Source: Gluconacetobacter takamatsuzukensis (GTDB lineage: Bacteria; Pseudomonadota; Alphaproteobacteria; Acetobacterales; Acetobacteraceae). From it: DNA of 64,000 nucleotides. The notes beneath the pieces are model-generated. The model saw nothing but the letters and a program-made list of their open reading frames with translations, made no database searches and was not told where the DNA came from. The number at the start of each line of letters is the position of its first letter. Position 1 is the first letter of the stretch. A program made the position numbers and the translations under genes. Positions 53,092 through 62,446 of this stretch are shown in pieces. Location: contig NZ_JABEQK010000005.1 in assembly GCF_014174275.1 (NCBI RefSeq), positions 1 through 64,000 on the forward strand, in the 5' to 3' direction.

Positions 53092-54729
53092 ATGACAAAA
53101 GCATCAGACCTCCTCGTCGCGGCCCTGGAAAATGAGGGCGTCGATCGGATTTTCGGCATTCCCGGCGAAGAGAATCTCGATATCGTCGAGTCCCTCCGCA
53201 CCTCGTCGATCAAGCTCACGATCACCCGGCACGAACAGGCGGCGGCCTTCATGGCCGCAACCCATGGCCGCCTGACCGGCAAGCCGGGCGTGTGCCTGGC
53301 AACGCTCGGCCCGGGCGCGCTCAACCTCGCCACCGGCGCCGCCTACGCCCATCTGGGCGCGATGCCGATGGTGATGCTGACAGGGCAGAAGGCCATCCTG
53401 TCCGAACGCCAGGCCCGCTTCCAGATCGTCGACGTCGTGGCGACGATGCGCCCGCTGACCAAGATGGCCCGGCAGATCGTCTCCCCCCACATGATCCCGA
53501 CCCTGATCCGCGACGCCTTCCGCGTGGCGGCGGAAGAACGCCCCGGCCCCGTCCATCTGGAACTGCCCGAAGACATCGCGCGCGAGGAATGCGGCAACCT
53601 GTCGGTCATCCGCCCCCACCCGATCGACGCCCCGCTGGCCGGGGACGAGGCCATCCGCATCGCGGCCAACCTGCTGCTGTCGGCCAGGCGCCCGCTGGTC
53701 ATGCTGGGCGCCGCGGCCTCCCGCCCGCGCCTGGCCGGCAAATTGTACGAATTCTTCTCGCGCACCCGCCTGCCCTATTTCACCACCCAGATGGGCAAGG
53801 GCGCGGTGGGCGGATGCAGCGAGCTGTACATGGGCACGGCGGCCCTGACCGAGCGCGACTATGTCCACGAAGCCATCGAGCGCGCGGACCTGATCCTGTC
53901 GATCGGCCACGACACCGCCGAAAAACCACCCTTCATCATGGGCCCCAACGGGCCGGACGTCGTGCATTTCGGCTACGAGCCCGCACATGTCGAGCAGGTG
54001 TATTTCCCGCAGGCCGAAGTCATCGGCGATATCGGCGTCTCCCTGTCCCGCCTGGCCGACCAGGTCGAAGGCCGCCTCGCCCATGCCGACGCCCTGCTCG
54101 GCCTGCGCGACGGCATCCTGGCGCACATCCTCGAAGGCTCCACCGACGATCGCTGGACCCCCCAGCGGGTCGTCGCCGACATCCGCAAGGTGATGCCGCA
54201 GGACGGCATCGTGGCGCTGGATAACGGGATGTACAAGATCTGGTTCGCACGAAACTACCGCACCAGCGTCGCCAACACCCTGCTGCTGGACAACGCGCTG
54301 GCCACCATGGGCGCGGGCCTGCCCTCGGCCATCGCGGCCGCCATCCTCTACCCCGAGCGGCGGGTTCTGGCCGTCTCGGGCGATGGCGGCTTCATGATGA
54401 ACAGCCAGGAACTCGAAACCGCGGTGCGCCTCAAGCTCAACCTCGTGTCCCTGATCATCGATGACGGCGCCTTCGGCATGATCCGCTGGAAACAGGCGGT
54501 CGATCATTTCCCCGATTACGGCATGACCTTCGGCAACCCCGATTTCGTCAAATATGCCGAATCCTACGGCGCCAAGGGCCATTTCGTCGAAAAGATCGAG
54601 GATTTCGAAGCCGTTCTCGAACGCGCCTTCGTCGAGGGCGGCGTACAGGTCATCGCCATCCCCATCGATTATTCCGACAATATCCGCGTGCTGATCGACG
54701 AACTCGCCAAGCGGATCCCCGTCGCCTGA
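53092..54729 (+). CDS. alsS: Acetolactate synthase, catabolic AlsS type
   Basis: A 545-residue thiamine-diphosphate enzyme condensing two pyruvates to acetolactate. The catalytic Glu is in TRHEQAAAFMAATHGRLTG; the TPP motif is SGDGGFMMNSQELETAVRL. AlsS-type signs are the RFQIVDVV and GMIRWKQ stretches and the absence of a small-subunit gene next to it. No alsD decarboxylase gene is in the window. The acetoin-type reductase at 48204 may act downstream. Stand-alone gene with an unusual leader. Confidence 0.9.
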   Translation: MTKASDLLVAALENEGVDRIFGIPGEENLDIVESLRTSSIKLTITRHEQAAAFMAATHGRLTGKPGVCLATLGPGALNLATGAAYAHLGAMPMVMLTGQKAILSERQARFQIVDVVATMRPLTKMARQIVSPHMIPTLIRDAFRVAAEERPGPVHLELPEDIAREECGNLSVIRPHPIDAPLAGDEAIRIAANLLLSARRPLVMLGAAASRPRLAGKLYEFFSRTRLPYFTTQMGKGAVGGCSELYMGTAALTERDYVHEAIERADLILSIGHDTAEKPPFIMGPNGPDVVHFGYEPAHVEQVYFPQAEVIGDIGVSLSRLADQVEGRLAHADALLGLRDGILAHILEGSTDDRWTPQRVVADIRKVMPQDGIVALDNGMYKIWFARNYRTSVANTLLLDNALATMGAGLPSAIAAAILYPERRVLAVSGDGGFMMNSQELETAVRLKLNLVSLIIDDGAFGMIRWKQAVDHFPDYGMTFGNPDFVKYAESYGAKGHFVEKIEDFEAVLERAFVEGGVQVIAIPIDYSDNIRVLIDELAKRIPVA

Positions 54730-54803
54730 CATCCCCTGGCACAGGCGGCAGGAACCATGCCGCCCCACCCGGCCGCCCCATATCCGGCGGGCTTGGCACG
54801 CGC

Positions 54804-54829
54804 CGATATATCCATTATTCCCGATATAT
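54804..54829 (+). promoter_or_regulatory. Candidate ArsR operator at the arsR start
   Basis: Two CGATATAT words (54804-54811 and 54822-54829) stand 18 bases apart, and ATCCAT / ATGGAT give partial dyad symmetry. The second overlaps the arsR ATG, as expected for an autoregulated ArsR site. Confidence 0.5.
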
Positions 54830-55187
54830 GGATTCGGAATCGATCATTCTCGCCCTGGGCGCCCTCGCCCAGCCGACGCGGCTCGACACGTTCCGCCTCC
54901 TGGTGCGTCACGAGCCCGAGGGCCTCGCCGCCGGCGAGATCGCGCGCCGGCTCGACGTACCGCAGAACACGCTGTCCGCGCATTTGGCGATCATGGCCCG
55001 CGCCGGGCTGGTCGCGGCCACCCGGCACGGTCGCTCGATCGTGTACCGCGCGGACCTCGCCACGTTCCGCGCGCTCACCTTCCACCTCGTCAGGGATTGC
55101 TGCGACGGCCGGCCCGAACTGTGCCCGCCCCTCTTCGAGGACCCGGCACCCTGCTGCCCCCCTACCCCCCAAGGATCGCGTCCGTGA
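54828..55187 (+). CDS. arsR: ArsR/SmtB-type arsenic-responsive repressor
   Basis: A 119-residue winged-helix repressor (LAAGEIARRLDVPQNTLSAHLAIMARAGLV). Cys91, Cys92 and Cys99 (RDCCDGRPELCPP) form a C-terminal cysteine triad like that of Acidithiobacillus ArsR (Cys95, 96 and 102), rather than the CxC in the DNA-binding helix of E. coli ArsR. It is the first gene of the ars operon; its stop overlaps the GTG of arsC. Confidence 0.92.
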   Translation: MDSESIILALGALAQPTRLDTFRLLVRHEPEGLAAGEIARRLDVPQNTLSAHLAIMARAGLVAATRHGRSIVYRADLATFRALTFHLVRDCCDGRPELCPPLFEDPAPCCPPTPQGSRP

Positions 55188-55594
55188 CCGACATTACCCT
55201 CTATCACAACCCCGCCTGCGGCACGTCGCGCAACGTGCTGGCCCTGATCCGCAATGCGGGGATCGAGCCGCACATCGTCGAATATCTCAAGACGCCCCCC
55301 TCCCGCCCGCAACTGGTCCAGCTCATCCGGCGCGCGGGCCTGACCCCGCGCCAGCTGCTGCGGGAAAAGGGCACCCCCTACGCCGAACTGGGGCTGGACG
55401 ACCAGCAGCTCAGCGACGATGCCCTGATCGATGCAATGATGGCGGACCCGATCCTGATCAACCGGCCGCTGGTCGTCTCCCCCTTCGGCGTGGCCCTGTG
55501 CCGCCCGTCGGAGACGGTGCTGGCCCTGCTGCCCTCGCCGCAGGGCGCGCCCGCCGGGGAAGACAGCCAGCCCGCCGGCAAGCCCGAGGCATGA
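55184..55594 (+). CDS. arsC: Arsenate reductase, glutaredoxin-dependent ArsC type
   Basis: 136 residues from GTG 55184, overlapping the arsR stop (GTGA). The catalytic Cys is in YHNPACGTSRN; the Arg of RPLVVSPFGVALCRPSE stabilises the intermediate. It reduces arsenate to arsenite for export by the ACR3 protein encoded 7 bases downstream. The C-terminal 20 residues are low in complexity. Confidence 0.93.
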   Translation: MTDITLYHNPACGTSRNVLALIRNAGIEPHIVEYLKTPPSRPQLVQLIRRAGLTPRQLLREKGTPYAELGLDDQQLSDDALIDAMMADPILINRPLVVSPFGVALCRPSETVLALLPSPQGAPAGEDSQPAGKPEA

Positions 55595-55601
55595 CGCACG
55601 C

Positions 55602-56675
55602 ATGACGACACCCCCCACCGCCGCCGCACCGGCGCGCCCCGGCATCGGCGTCTTCGAACGCTATCTCAGCCTGTGGGTCGCGCTCTGCATCCTCGCCGGC
55701 ATCGCGGCGGGCCATGCGCTGCCCGGCCTGTTCGCCACCATCGCCTCGGCCCAGATCGCCCATGTCAATCTGGTGGTCGCGGCGCTGATCTGGCTGATGA
55801 TCGTGCCGATGCTGCTCAAGATCGATTTCGGCGCGCTGGGGTCGGTACGCCGGCACTGGCGGGGAGTGGGCGTCACCCTGTTCGTCAACTGGGCGGTCAA
55901 GCCGTTCTCGATGGCGCTACTGGGCACGCTCTTCATCGGCTGGCTGTTCGCGCCGCTGCTGCCGGCGGGCCAGGGCCCGTCCTATGTCGCCGGGCTGATC
56001 CTGCTGGCGGCGGCCCCCTGCACCGCCATGGTGTTCGTCTGGTCGAACCTGTGCGACGGCGATGCCACCTACACGCTCAGCCAGGTCGCCCTCAACGACG
56101 TGATCATGGTGTTCCTGTTCGCGCCGCTGGTCGGGCTGCTGCTGGGCGTCGCGGCGGTGAGCGTGCCGTGGGATACGCTGCTGCTGTCGGTCGGGCTCTA
56201 TATCGTGGTGCCGGTGATCGTCGCGCAAGGCGTGCGGCGCTGCGTGCTGGCGGCGGGCGGCCCGGCGGCGCTCGACCGGCTGCTGGGCCGCCTCGGCCCG
56301 GTTTCGCTGGCGGCCCTGCTGGCGACGCTGGTGCTGCTGTTCGGCTTCCAGGGCGATGCGATCCTGGCCCAGCCACTGGTGATCGCGCTGCTGGCGGTGC
56401 CCATCCTGATCCAGGTCTATTTCAACGCCGGGCTGGCCTACTGGCTCAGCCGCCGGCTGGGCGTGGCATGGTGCGTCGCCGCCCCGGCCGCGCTGATCGG
56501 CGCATCCAATTTCTTCGAACTGGCGGTGGCGACGGCGATCTCGCTGTTCGGCCTCGCCTCCGGCGCGGCCCTCGCCACCGTGGTCGGGGTGCTGGTCGAA
56601 GTACCGGTGATGCTGTCCGTGGTCGCAATCGCAAAACGCACGCGCGGCTGGTACGAAGCCCCGCGAAAATCCTGA
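55602..56675 (+). CDS. arsB: ACR3-family arsenite efflux transporter
   Basis: A 357-residue membrane protein with ten predicted helices. The key Cys is in AAPCTAMVFVWSNLCDGDATYTLSQVALND and the Glu in GASNFFELAVATA. It extrudes arsenite using the membrane potential. It ends the three-gene ars operon; no arsH or arsA is present. Confidence 0.93.
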   Translation: MTTPPTAAAPARPGIGVFERYLSLWVALCILAGIAAGHALPGLFATIASAQIAHVNLVVAALIWLMIVPMLLKIDFGALGSVRRHWRGVGVTLFVNWAVKPFSMALLGTLFIGWLFAPLLPAGQGPSYVAGLILLAAAPCTAMVFVWSNLCDGDATYTLSQVALNDVIMVFLFAPLVGLLLGVAAVSVPWDTLLLSVGLYIVVPVIVAQGVRRCVLAAGGPAALDRLLGRLGPVSLAALLATLVLLFGFQGDAILAQPLVIALLAVPILIQVYFNAGLAYWLSRRLGVAWCVAAPAALIGASNFFELAVATAISLFGLASGAALATVVGVLVEVPVMLSVVAIAKRTRGWYEAPRKS

Positions 56676-56927
56676 GCGCCCCATCCGCAATCGCCCACCC
56701 CATTCCCCCGACGGCAGGAATTTTTCTTTGACGCCCCCACCCATCCATGACAACAGCATCGGGGGACTCACCCTCAGATCCGTGCCTGGCAATCGACCGC
56801 CGCACACCCCGCGCGTTGCGTAATACGCTGTAAACGCAACCGGAATCATTTTTCCAATCGGGCCGAGCCATCAGCCTGAACAGCCGCCGCCCACGGGCCC
56901 GGCCCATCAATCGGACCTCTCTGCCTC

Positions 56928-57623
56928 ATGACTCATGACGAGCCCGCCCCAAGCGATGCCTCGCCCCTTGCCTATATGCGCCAGAAGATGGGCCAGGCCG
57001 ACGCCGCCTTCAGGCGCGACCTGCAAGCCGCCACCGGAACGGCCGATCTCGTCCGCCTCGCCCGCAGCATCCTCGCCCTGTGCGACGAGGTCGCGGAGGC
57101 GCTGAAACGGCTCAGCCCCGCGGCACCGCTGGCCTGCCGGAAGGGCTGCGACACCTGCTGCCGCAACCTGGTCCAGGTCAATCCGCCCTTCGCGATCCTC
57201 GCCGTTCACGAGGCCCGACAGACCTTCCCGCCGGAGCGCCTCCAGGCGCTGAAGGATCGGGTGCAGGCGGGCGTGCCGTTCTGCCCGTTCCTCTTCGACG
57301 GAAGCTGCACGATCTATGCCGCCCGCCCCATGGTGTGCAGGGGCTATTACAGCCTGGATGTCGATCTGTGCCGGCAGGGAGAATATTGCGAGAAGGAACG
57401 CGGCTATCAGGGCGACCAGGCCCATGACGCCCACCAGCTCATGATTTTCCTGTTCGCACTGGAAAAGCGCCTGGAAAGCATCGAGACCGAACTCGGCCTG
57501 CGCAGCGATCCGGTCTTTCTCAACGACGCCGCAGGGACGCTGCTGACCGACGCCGACGCACCCGCACACTGGCTCGCCGGCAGCCCCCTCCTCGAAACCC
57601 CGCCCTCGCCGCCGGAGGCATAG
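56928..57623 (+). CDS. YkgJ-type cysteine cluster protein
   Basis: A 231-residue protein with a zinc/iron chelatase-type cysteine cluster: CRKGCDTCCRNLVQV near residue 70, CPFLFDGSCTIYAARPMVCRGYYS near 120-143 and CRQGEYCEKE. Cysteine spacing fits the YkgJ family, whose function is unknown. The rest is helical. A 7-bp inverted repeat (GTTGCGT / ACGCAAC, 56815-56840) lies upstream. Not part of the ars operon. Confidence 0.87.
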   Translation: MTHDEPAPSDASPLAYMRQKMGQADAAFRRDLQAATGTADLVRLARSILALCDEVAEALKRLSPAAPLACRKGCDTCCRNLVQVNPPFAILAVHEARQTFPPERLQALKDRVQAGVPFCPFLFDGSCTIYAARPMVCRGYYSLDVDLCRQGEYCEKERGYQGDQAHDAHQLMIFLFALEKRLESIETELGLRSDPVFLNDAAGTLLTDADAPAHWLAGSPLLETPPSPPEA

Positions 57624-58168
57624 CGGCAAGGCGGCGCCCGCCCGCGAACGACCCATGCCGGATCGCGGGCCGACCGTCCCGTCGGGAGACGCATCGAGAG
57701 GCACCGGAGCAGCCCGACCAGGGCCCCGCCCTCTTCCGCCCCGAACCCGCACCGCTCCCGCTTCGACAGCACAAGCGCGACCAGACGGCCGCGCCCGCCG
57801 GCAAGGTTGGACGACCGGCCGATCAGCCCGCCCCATGCACGCCAGAATCTGCGCCATCGACGACAGCCCGATCCCGGCATGCCCCGCCATCGCGCGGAAG
57901 ATGGCACACGCCCCCAAACCCCCGCGCCTTCATCCCACGCTCCCCCAGCCGCATGAAGGCCCGCGAGGCCGGAGGCCTCTCCCGCCCCTCACGCCACGCC
58001 CCAGCTTCGCGCCGCCCACGGCTCCTCAATTGTATCCAATATGGAGCTTCATAACTTATATTTGAGCATTAACCGGGCTTATTGACGTGGAATGTATCCA
58101 ATTTGGCGGTATCAAAACGGCATCATTCATCAGGCACCCCCGATCCGGTGCCGTTCAGGAGAGGCGTG
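57624..58168 (+). promoter_or_regulatory. Regulatory region of the 2-oxoacid dehydrogenase operon, with two TGTATCCAAT sites
   Basis: About 545 bases without a credible gene. The left 400 bases are GC-rich with only compositional open frames. From 58020 the sequence turns AT-rich and contains TGTATCCAAT twice in the same orientation (58031-58040 and 58093-58102), each continuing as a short palindrome (TCCA-ATA-TGGA and CCAA-T-TTGG). These are candidate operators for an unlinked regulator, 67-138 bases before the E1 start. Confidence 0.55.
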
Positions 58169-60331
58169 ATGCAGAGCATTCTGCTGGAGCCCAGGGCACC
58201 ATGGACCGAAATCCGGTCGACGCAGGAGGATTGGGACAGGATCGCGCCGGAAACCCTCGATACGATGCTGGTCCGGCTCGCGCTCATCCGGGCGTTCGAG
58301 GAAACCGTTCTCGATCTCGCAGGAAATGGCCTCGTTCATGGGCCGGCCCATTCGTCCATCGGCCAGGAAGGCGGCGCGGTCGGCAGCATTTTCCCGCTGC
58401 GGCCGGGGGACCAGGTCAACGGTTCCCACCGGGGGCATCATCAGTTCCTGGCGAAAGCACTGGGCTACGTCGCGGAATCCCGGCCGCTGACCACCGGCAC
58501 GGCGTTCGACGGCGCGATCCGTACCACGCTGCACGGCGCGCTCGCCGAAATCATGGGGCTGAAAGACGGATTCTGCCTTGGGCGAGGCGGTTCGATGCAT
58601 CTGCGCTGGGCCGATGCAGGCGTCACGGGCACCAATGCCATCGTCGGCGGCGGGGTTCCCCTGGCCGCCGGCTCCGCCTGGGCCGACCGCCATGCGGGAA
58701 CGGACAATGTCTCCGTAACCTGCTTCGGCGACGGCGCCGTCAATATCGGTTCGGTTCTGGAGACCATGAATCTCGCGGCTGCATGGAAGCTTCCGCTGAT
58801 TTTCTTCATAGAAAACAATCTATACGCAGTCTCGACCCATGTGGACGAAGTCACGGCCGAACCCCGGCTTTCGTCACGCGGGCTCTCCTTCGGCATTCCC
58901 TCCTGGCGCGTGGATGGCATGGACCCCGTCGCCACCTTGATGGCGATGGAGCAAGCGCTGGCCATTGCCCGCAACGGCCAGGGTCCGGCCATCATCGAGG
59001 CGACGGTCTACCGCTATTTCCACCAGAACGGGAAACTCCCGGGCAGCGCCTTCGGTTATCGGGACAAGCAGGAAGAGGCCGCATGGCGCGAGCGTGACCC
59101 GATCGCCCTGGTCGGTCGCGAGATGATCCGGCGCAACCTGGCAACGGAAGAACTGGTCCTCGACCTGCGCGAGCGCTGCCGGTCGGTCATGGAAGAAATT
59201 TCCGCCGAATTGACGGCAGTGGAAGGCAACCGCCGCGCGGTGCGGGCGGATCTGTGGCCCGCGCCCTCTTTCCGCGATGTCGGCATTCGCAGCGACCTGA
59301 ACGAAATCGCCGCCCTCCCCCGCATGGCCGGTACGGACAGCGGACAGGGATCGCCCAGAAAATTCGTCGATATCATCGCCGATCTCCTCAATCGCCGCAT
59401 GACGCAGGACCCGCGCATCGTCGTCATGGGAGAAGACGTCCATCGGCTCAAGGGCGGCACGAACGGGGCGACGCGCGACTTGGCGAGCCATTTCCCCGAC
59501 CGGGTGCTCGGCACGCCGATCAGCGAAAACGCCTTCATGGGCCTTGCCGGCGGCATCGCCATGGACGGACGGTTCAGGCCGATCGTCGAATTCATGTATC
59601 CCGATTTCATGTGGGTGGCGGCCGACCAGGTTTTCAACCAGGTCGGCAAGGCACGCCACATGTTCGGCGGCTCGATCGATGTCCCGCTCATATTGCGCAC
59701 CAAGGTCGCCATGGGAACGGGATACGGATCACAGCATTCGATGGACCCGGCGGGCATTTTCGCAACGGCGCCGGGCTGGCGCATCGTCGCCCCCTCCTGC
59801 CCCGCCGACTATGCGGGGCTGATGAACGCAGCACTTGCGATCAACGATCCGGTCCTGGTGATCGAGCATGTCGATCTCTACCAGGAAACCTTCCCCACCC
59901 CGGACGATCTGGACGGCATCATTCCGCCCGGGTCCGCGGCATTGCGCCGAACGGGCGACAAGGTGACGGTCATCACCTATCTCGCCATGGTCAAGCCGGT
60001 TCTCGACATCGTCGACGAGCTGGGCGGGGATGTGGATGTGATCGACCTGCGCTGGCTGGATCGCGCCAGCCTGGATTGGGAGACGATCGAAACCAGTATC
60101 CGCAAGACCAACCGGGTCCTGCTGGTCGAACAGGGCGCGCGCGGCACATCCTATGGCGGCTGGCTGGCCGACGAAATCCAGCGTCGCCTGTTCGACTGGC
60201 TGGACAGCCCCGTCATGCGCGTCACCGGCAGCGAGGCATCCCCCAGCATCTCCAAGGTTCTCGAACGCGCCGCCTGCGCCAGCCGCGAGGATATCGGCAC
60301 GGCGCTGAGCAGCCTTCTCGAACTGGCCTGA
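58169..60331 (+). CDS. Fused alpha-beta E1 of a 2-oxoacid dehydrogenase complex
   Basis: A 720-residue thiamine-diphosphate enzyme carrying both E1 subunits in one chain. Residues 1-345 are alpha-like: RGGSMHLRWADAGVTG and TPP motif GDGAVNIGSVLETMNLAA with ENNLYAVST. Residues 390-720 are beta-like: VVMGEDVHRLKGGTNGAT and GTPISENAFMGLAGGIAMDG. It decarboxylates a 2-oxoacid and acylates the E2 encoded downstream. ATG 58169 follows CAGGAG by 7 bases. The closest functional types by motif are acetoin and branched-chain dehydrogenases; the substrate is unknown. Confidence 0.88.
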   Translation: MQSILLEPRAPWTEIRSTQEDWDRIAPETLDTMLVRLALIRAFEETVLDLAGNGLVHGPAHSSIGQEGGAVGSIFPLRPGDQVNGSHRGHHQFLAKALGYVAESRPLTTGTAFDGAIRTTLHGALAEIMGLKDGFCLGRGGSMHLRWADAGVTGTNAIVGGGVPLAAGSAWADRHAGTDNVSVTCFGDGAVNIGSVLETMNLAAAWKLPLIFFIENNLYAVSTHVDEVTAEPRLSSRGLSFGIPSWRVDGMDPVATLMAMEQALAIARNGQGPAIIEATVYRYFHQNGKLPGSAFGYRDKQEEAAWRERDPIALVGREMIRRNLATEELVLDLRERCRSVMEEISAELTAVEGNRRAVRADLWPAPSFRDVGIRSDLNEIAALPRMAGTDSGQGSPRKFVDIIADLLNRRMTQDPRIVVMGEDVHRLKGGTNGATRDLASHFPDRVLGTPISENAFMGLAGGIAMDGRFRPIVEFMYPDFMWVAADQVFNQVGKARHMFGGSIDVPLILRTKVAMGTGYGSQHSMDPAGIFATAPGWRIVAPSCPADYAGLMNAALAINDPVLVIEHVDLYQETFPTPDDLDGIIPPGSAALRRTGDKVTVITYLAMVKPVLDIVDELGGDVDVIDLRWLDRASLDWETIETSIRKTNRVLLVEQGARGTSYGGWLADEIQRRLFDWLDSPVMRVTGSEASPSISKVLERAACASREDIGTALSSLLELA

Positions 60332-60341
60332 CACCCGGCCG

Positions 60342-60358
60342 GCTCGCGAAACGCGAGC
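60342..60358 (+). terminator. Hairpin with T-rich tail inside the operon
   Basis: GCTCGCG-aaa-CGCGAGC is followed by CTCTTCCTTTTTC, 10 bases beyond the E1 stop codon and 28 bases before the SDR start. It may reduce expression of the later genes relative to E1. Confidence 0.55.
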
Positions 60359-60386
60359 ACTCTTCCTTTTTCGAAAGGCAAAAAAA

Positions 60387-61127
60387 ATGCAGTCTTTCAA
60401 AGGACGCACCCTGCTTCTGACCGGTGCCGCCGGCGGCATCGGCCGGGAAATCGCCGCACTCTTCTTCGCACGCGAAGCCAATCTCGTCCTGGGCGACCTC
60501 GACGAAGACGCGGTGCGGGAGGTCGCCCGCACACTCGATCCGCAAGGTAGCCGCGTCGTCGCCATGCGCTACGACGCGGGCGCCGAAGGCGATGCCGCCG
60601 CGATCGTCGACAGTGCGACAAGACATTTCGGCGGTATCGATTTCCTGGTGCCGGGAGCTGGAATTTACCCCGAATCCTCGGTGGCCGAGACGAGTGCCGC
60701 CAACTGGCGCAAGGTCATCGACATCAATCTCGACAGCGTCTTCTATCTCTGCAAGGCGGCCCTCCCGGCCCTGCGCGATCGCAGTGCCCTCGTGACGCTC
60801 ACCTCGGTCGCGGCGCATCGGGGCAGCCAGAACCACGCGCATTATTCGGCGTCGAAAGGCGCGGTGCTGAGCCTGACACGATCCCTGGCACTGGAATTCG
60901 GGGAACGCACCCGCGCCAACGCGGTCTCGCCCGGCATTATCGACACCAGGATGACCCGCGACCTGCGCGGCCAGAAAGGGGATGCCCTGCTCGCCCAGAC
61001 CCCACTGAAACGCTTCGGCCATCCGCGCGAAGTCGCGTCGGTCGTGGCGTTCCTGTGCAGCGACGATGCCGGCTTCGTCAATGGCGAGGTCATCCACGTC
61101 AATGGCGGCCTCTATATCGCCGGATAA
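60387..61127 (+). CDS. Short-chain dehydrogenase/reductase of the operon (first)
   Basis: A 246-residue classical SDR: TGAAGGIG at residues 12-19, PGAG in place of the usual NNAG (LVPGAGIYP), Ser in TLTSVAAHRG and YSASKGAV. Asp in LVLGDLDED favours NAD(H). The NNAG replacement is unusual because the Asn normally helps position the catalytic triad. Its stop codon overlaps an in-frame ATG of the E2 gene. The substrate is unknown, presumably an alcohol or ketone of the same pathway. Confidence 0.87.
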   Translation: MQSFKGRTLLLTGAAGGIGREIAALFFAREANLVLGDLDEDAVREVARTLDPQGSRVVAMRYDAGAEGDAAAIVDSATRHFGGIDFLVPGAGIYPESSVAETSAANWRKVIDINLDSVFYLCKAALPALRDRSALVTLTSVAAHRGSQNHAHYSASKGAVLSLTRSLALEFGERTRANAVSPGIIDTRMTRDLRGQKGDALLAQTPLKRFGHPREVASVVAFLCSDDAGFVNGEVIHVNGGLYIAG

Positions 61128-61150
61128 TGGCGTCGGAAAAGGGAATTTTC

Positions 61151-62395
61151 ATGGCCGTCAATATCTGCATGCCCGGTCCGTCTTCGTCTCCCGCCCTGGC
61201 GACACTGGCTCGCTGGCTCAGGTCGGAAGGCGATCGGGTCATGGCCGGCGACGTCCTGGCCGAAATCGAGGCCGACAAGGCGACGATGGAGGTCGAAGCG
61301 CCCGCCGACGGAATCCTGGGGCGCATCCTCGTCCCCGAAGGCACACCGGATGTCGAGGCCGACCGGATTATCGGCATCGTCGTCAGGCCGGGCGAAGATC
61401 TTCCCGATATGGCCGGCACCGACAGCACGGCCACGGACGACAGCATCGGACAGGACGCCGCCGAAGCCCCGCCTCCGGAAAGACAGGCCACGCCATCCCC
61501 GCCCTCCACCCCGGCAATGGCGCGTCACCACCGGCTTTTCGCATCGCCTGTCGCGCGCCGGCTGGCGCGGGCACGCGGGCTCGACCTGTCACAGGTCACG
61601 GGCAGCGGCCCAGGCGGACGCATTCTCCGGCGCGACGTGGAAAGCGCGCTTCCTCCCGCCGCGCAGCCGGCACCCACGGAGCACAGGGACGAGAGCGAGG
61701 TCCGCAGCGTTCCGATATCCACGATGCGGCGCACGATCGCCCAGCGCCTGATGGCGGCAAAGCAGACAGTCCCGCATTTCTATGTCTCCGTGGACATCGA
61801 CGCCGATGCGCTGCTGGCCCTGCGGCAGGAGATCAACGGCATCGGCGCGGAAGAAGAATCACCCGACGCCTGTCGTCTTTCGGTCAACGACATGCTGATC
61901 CGCGCGGCGGCGCTGGCATCGAAAGCCCTGCCGGCCGTCAATACCTGCTGGAACGAAGACGCCATCCTTTTCTACCGGCAGATCGATATCGCCATCGCGG
62001 TTTCGGTACCCGATGGATTGCTGACACCGGTCCTGCGCGATGCAGGCGGCAAGTCCCTCGCCACGATCGGCCGTGAAAGCCGGGCGCTGATCGCCCGCGC
62101 CCGCACAGGCAAGCTGCGCCCCGAGGACATGCAGGGCGGCTGCTTCACGCTCTCCAACGCCGGCATGTTCGGCGTGGATTCCATGACCGCCATCATCAAT
62201 CCCCCCCATGCCGCAATCCTGGCCGTGGGGGCGATCGCACGCCGCCCCGTCATTCGGCAGGACCAAATCGCCATCGCCTCGGTCATGACCTGCACCCTTT
62301 CCGCCGATCATCGCGTTATCGATGGCGCACTGGCGGCACAATGGCTCGATACGTTCAGGAAATTGATCGAGCAGCCTGTCAGGCTGATGATCTGA
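61151..62395 (+). CDS. Lipoyl E2 acyltransferase of the 2-oxoacid dehydrogenase complex
   Basis: A 414-residue protein with an N-terminal lipoyl domain (lipoyl Lys in EADKATMEVEAPADG), a Pro/Ala-rich linker, a peripheral-subunit-binding domain (ASPVARRLARARGLDLSQVTGSGPGGRI, about residues 130-160) and a C-terminal catalytic domain with active-site SADHRVIDGA. It carries the acyl group to CoA. ATG 61151 follows AAAAGGGA; an earlier ATG (61127) overlaps the SDR stop. The E3 gene is not present up to the window edge. Confidence 0.9.
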   Translation: MAVNICMPGPSSSPALATLARWLRSEGDRVMAGDVLAEIEADKATMEVEAPADGILGRILVPEGTPDVEADRIIGIVVRPGEDLPDMAGTDSTATDDSIGQDAAEAPPPERQATPSPPSTPAMARHHRLFASPVARRLARARGLDLSQVTGSGPGGRILRRDVESALPPAAQPAPTEHRDESEVRSVPISTMRRTIAQRLMAAKQTVPHFYVSVDIDADALLALRQEINGIGAEEESPDACRLSVNDMLIRAAALASKALPAVNTCWNEDAILFYRQIDIAIAVSVPDGLLTPVLRDAGGKSLATIGRESRALIARARTGKLRPEDMQGGCFTLSNAGMFGVDSMTAIINPPHAAILAVGAIARRPVIRQDQIAIASVMTCTLSADHRVIDGALAAQWLDTFRKLIEQPVRLMI

Positions 62396-62446
62396 ACGAC
62401 GCTTTCCACAAACGGTCCGTATCAAAAAGAGACTGGGAAACCCATC

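Noticed and set aside
57655-58065. A 136-codon open frame before the E1 operon
   Set aside because: Pro/Arg-rich product typical of GC-rich non-coding sequence; no ribosome site; covered by the regulatory-region entry.
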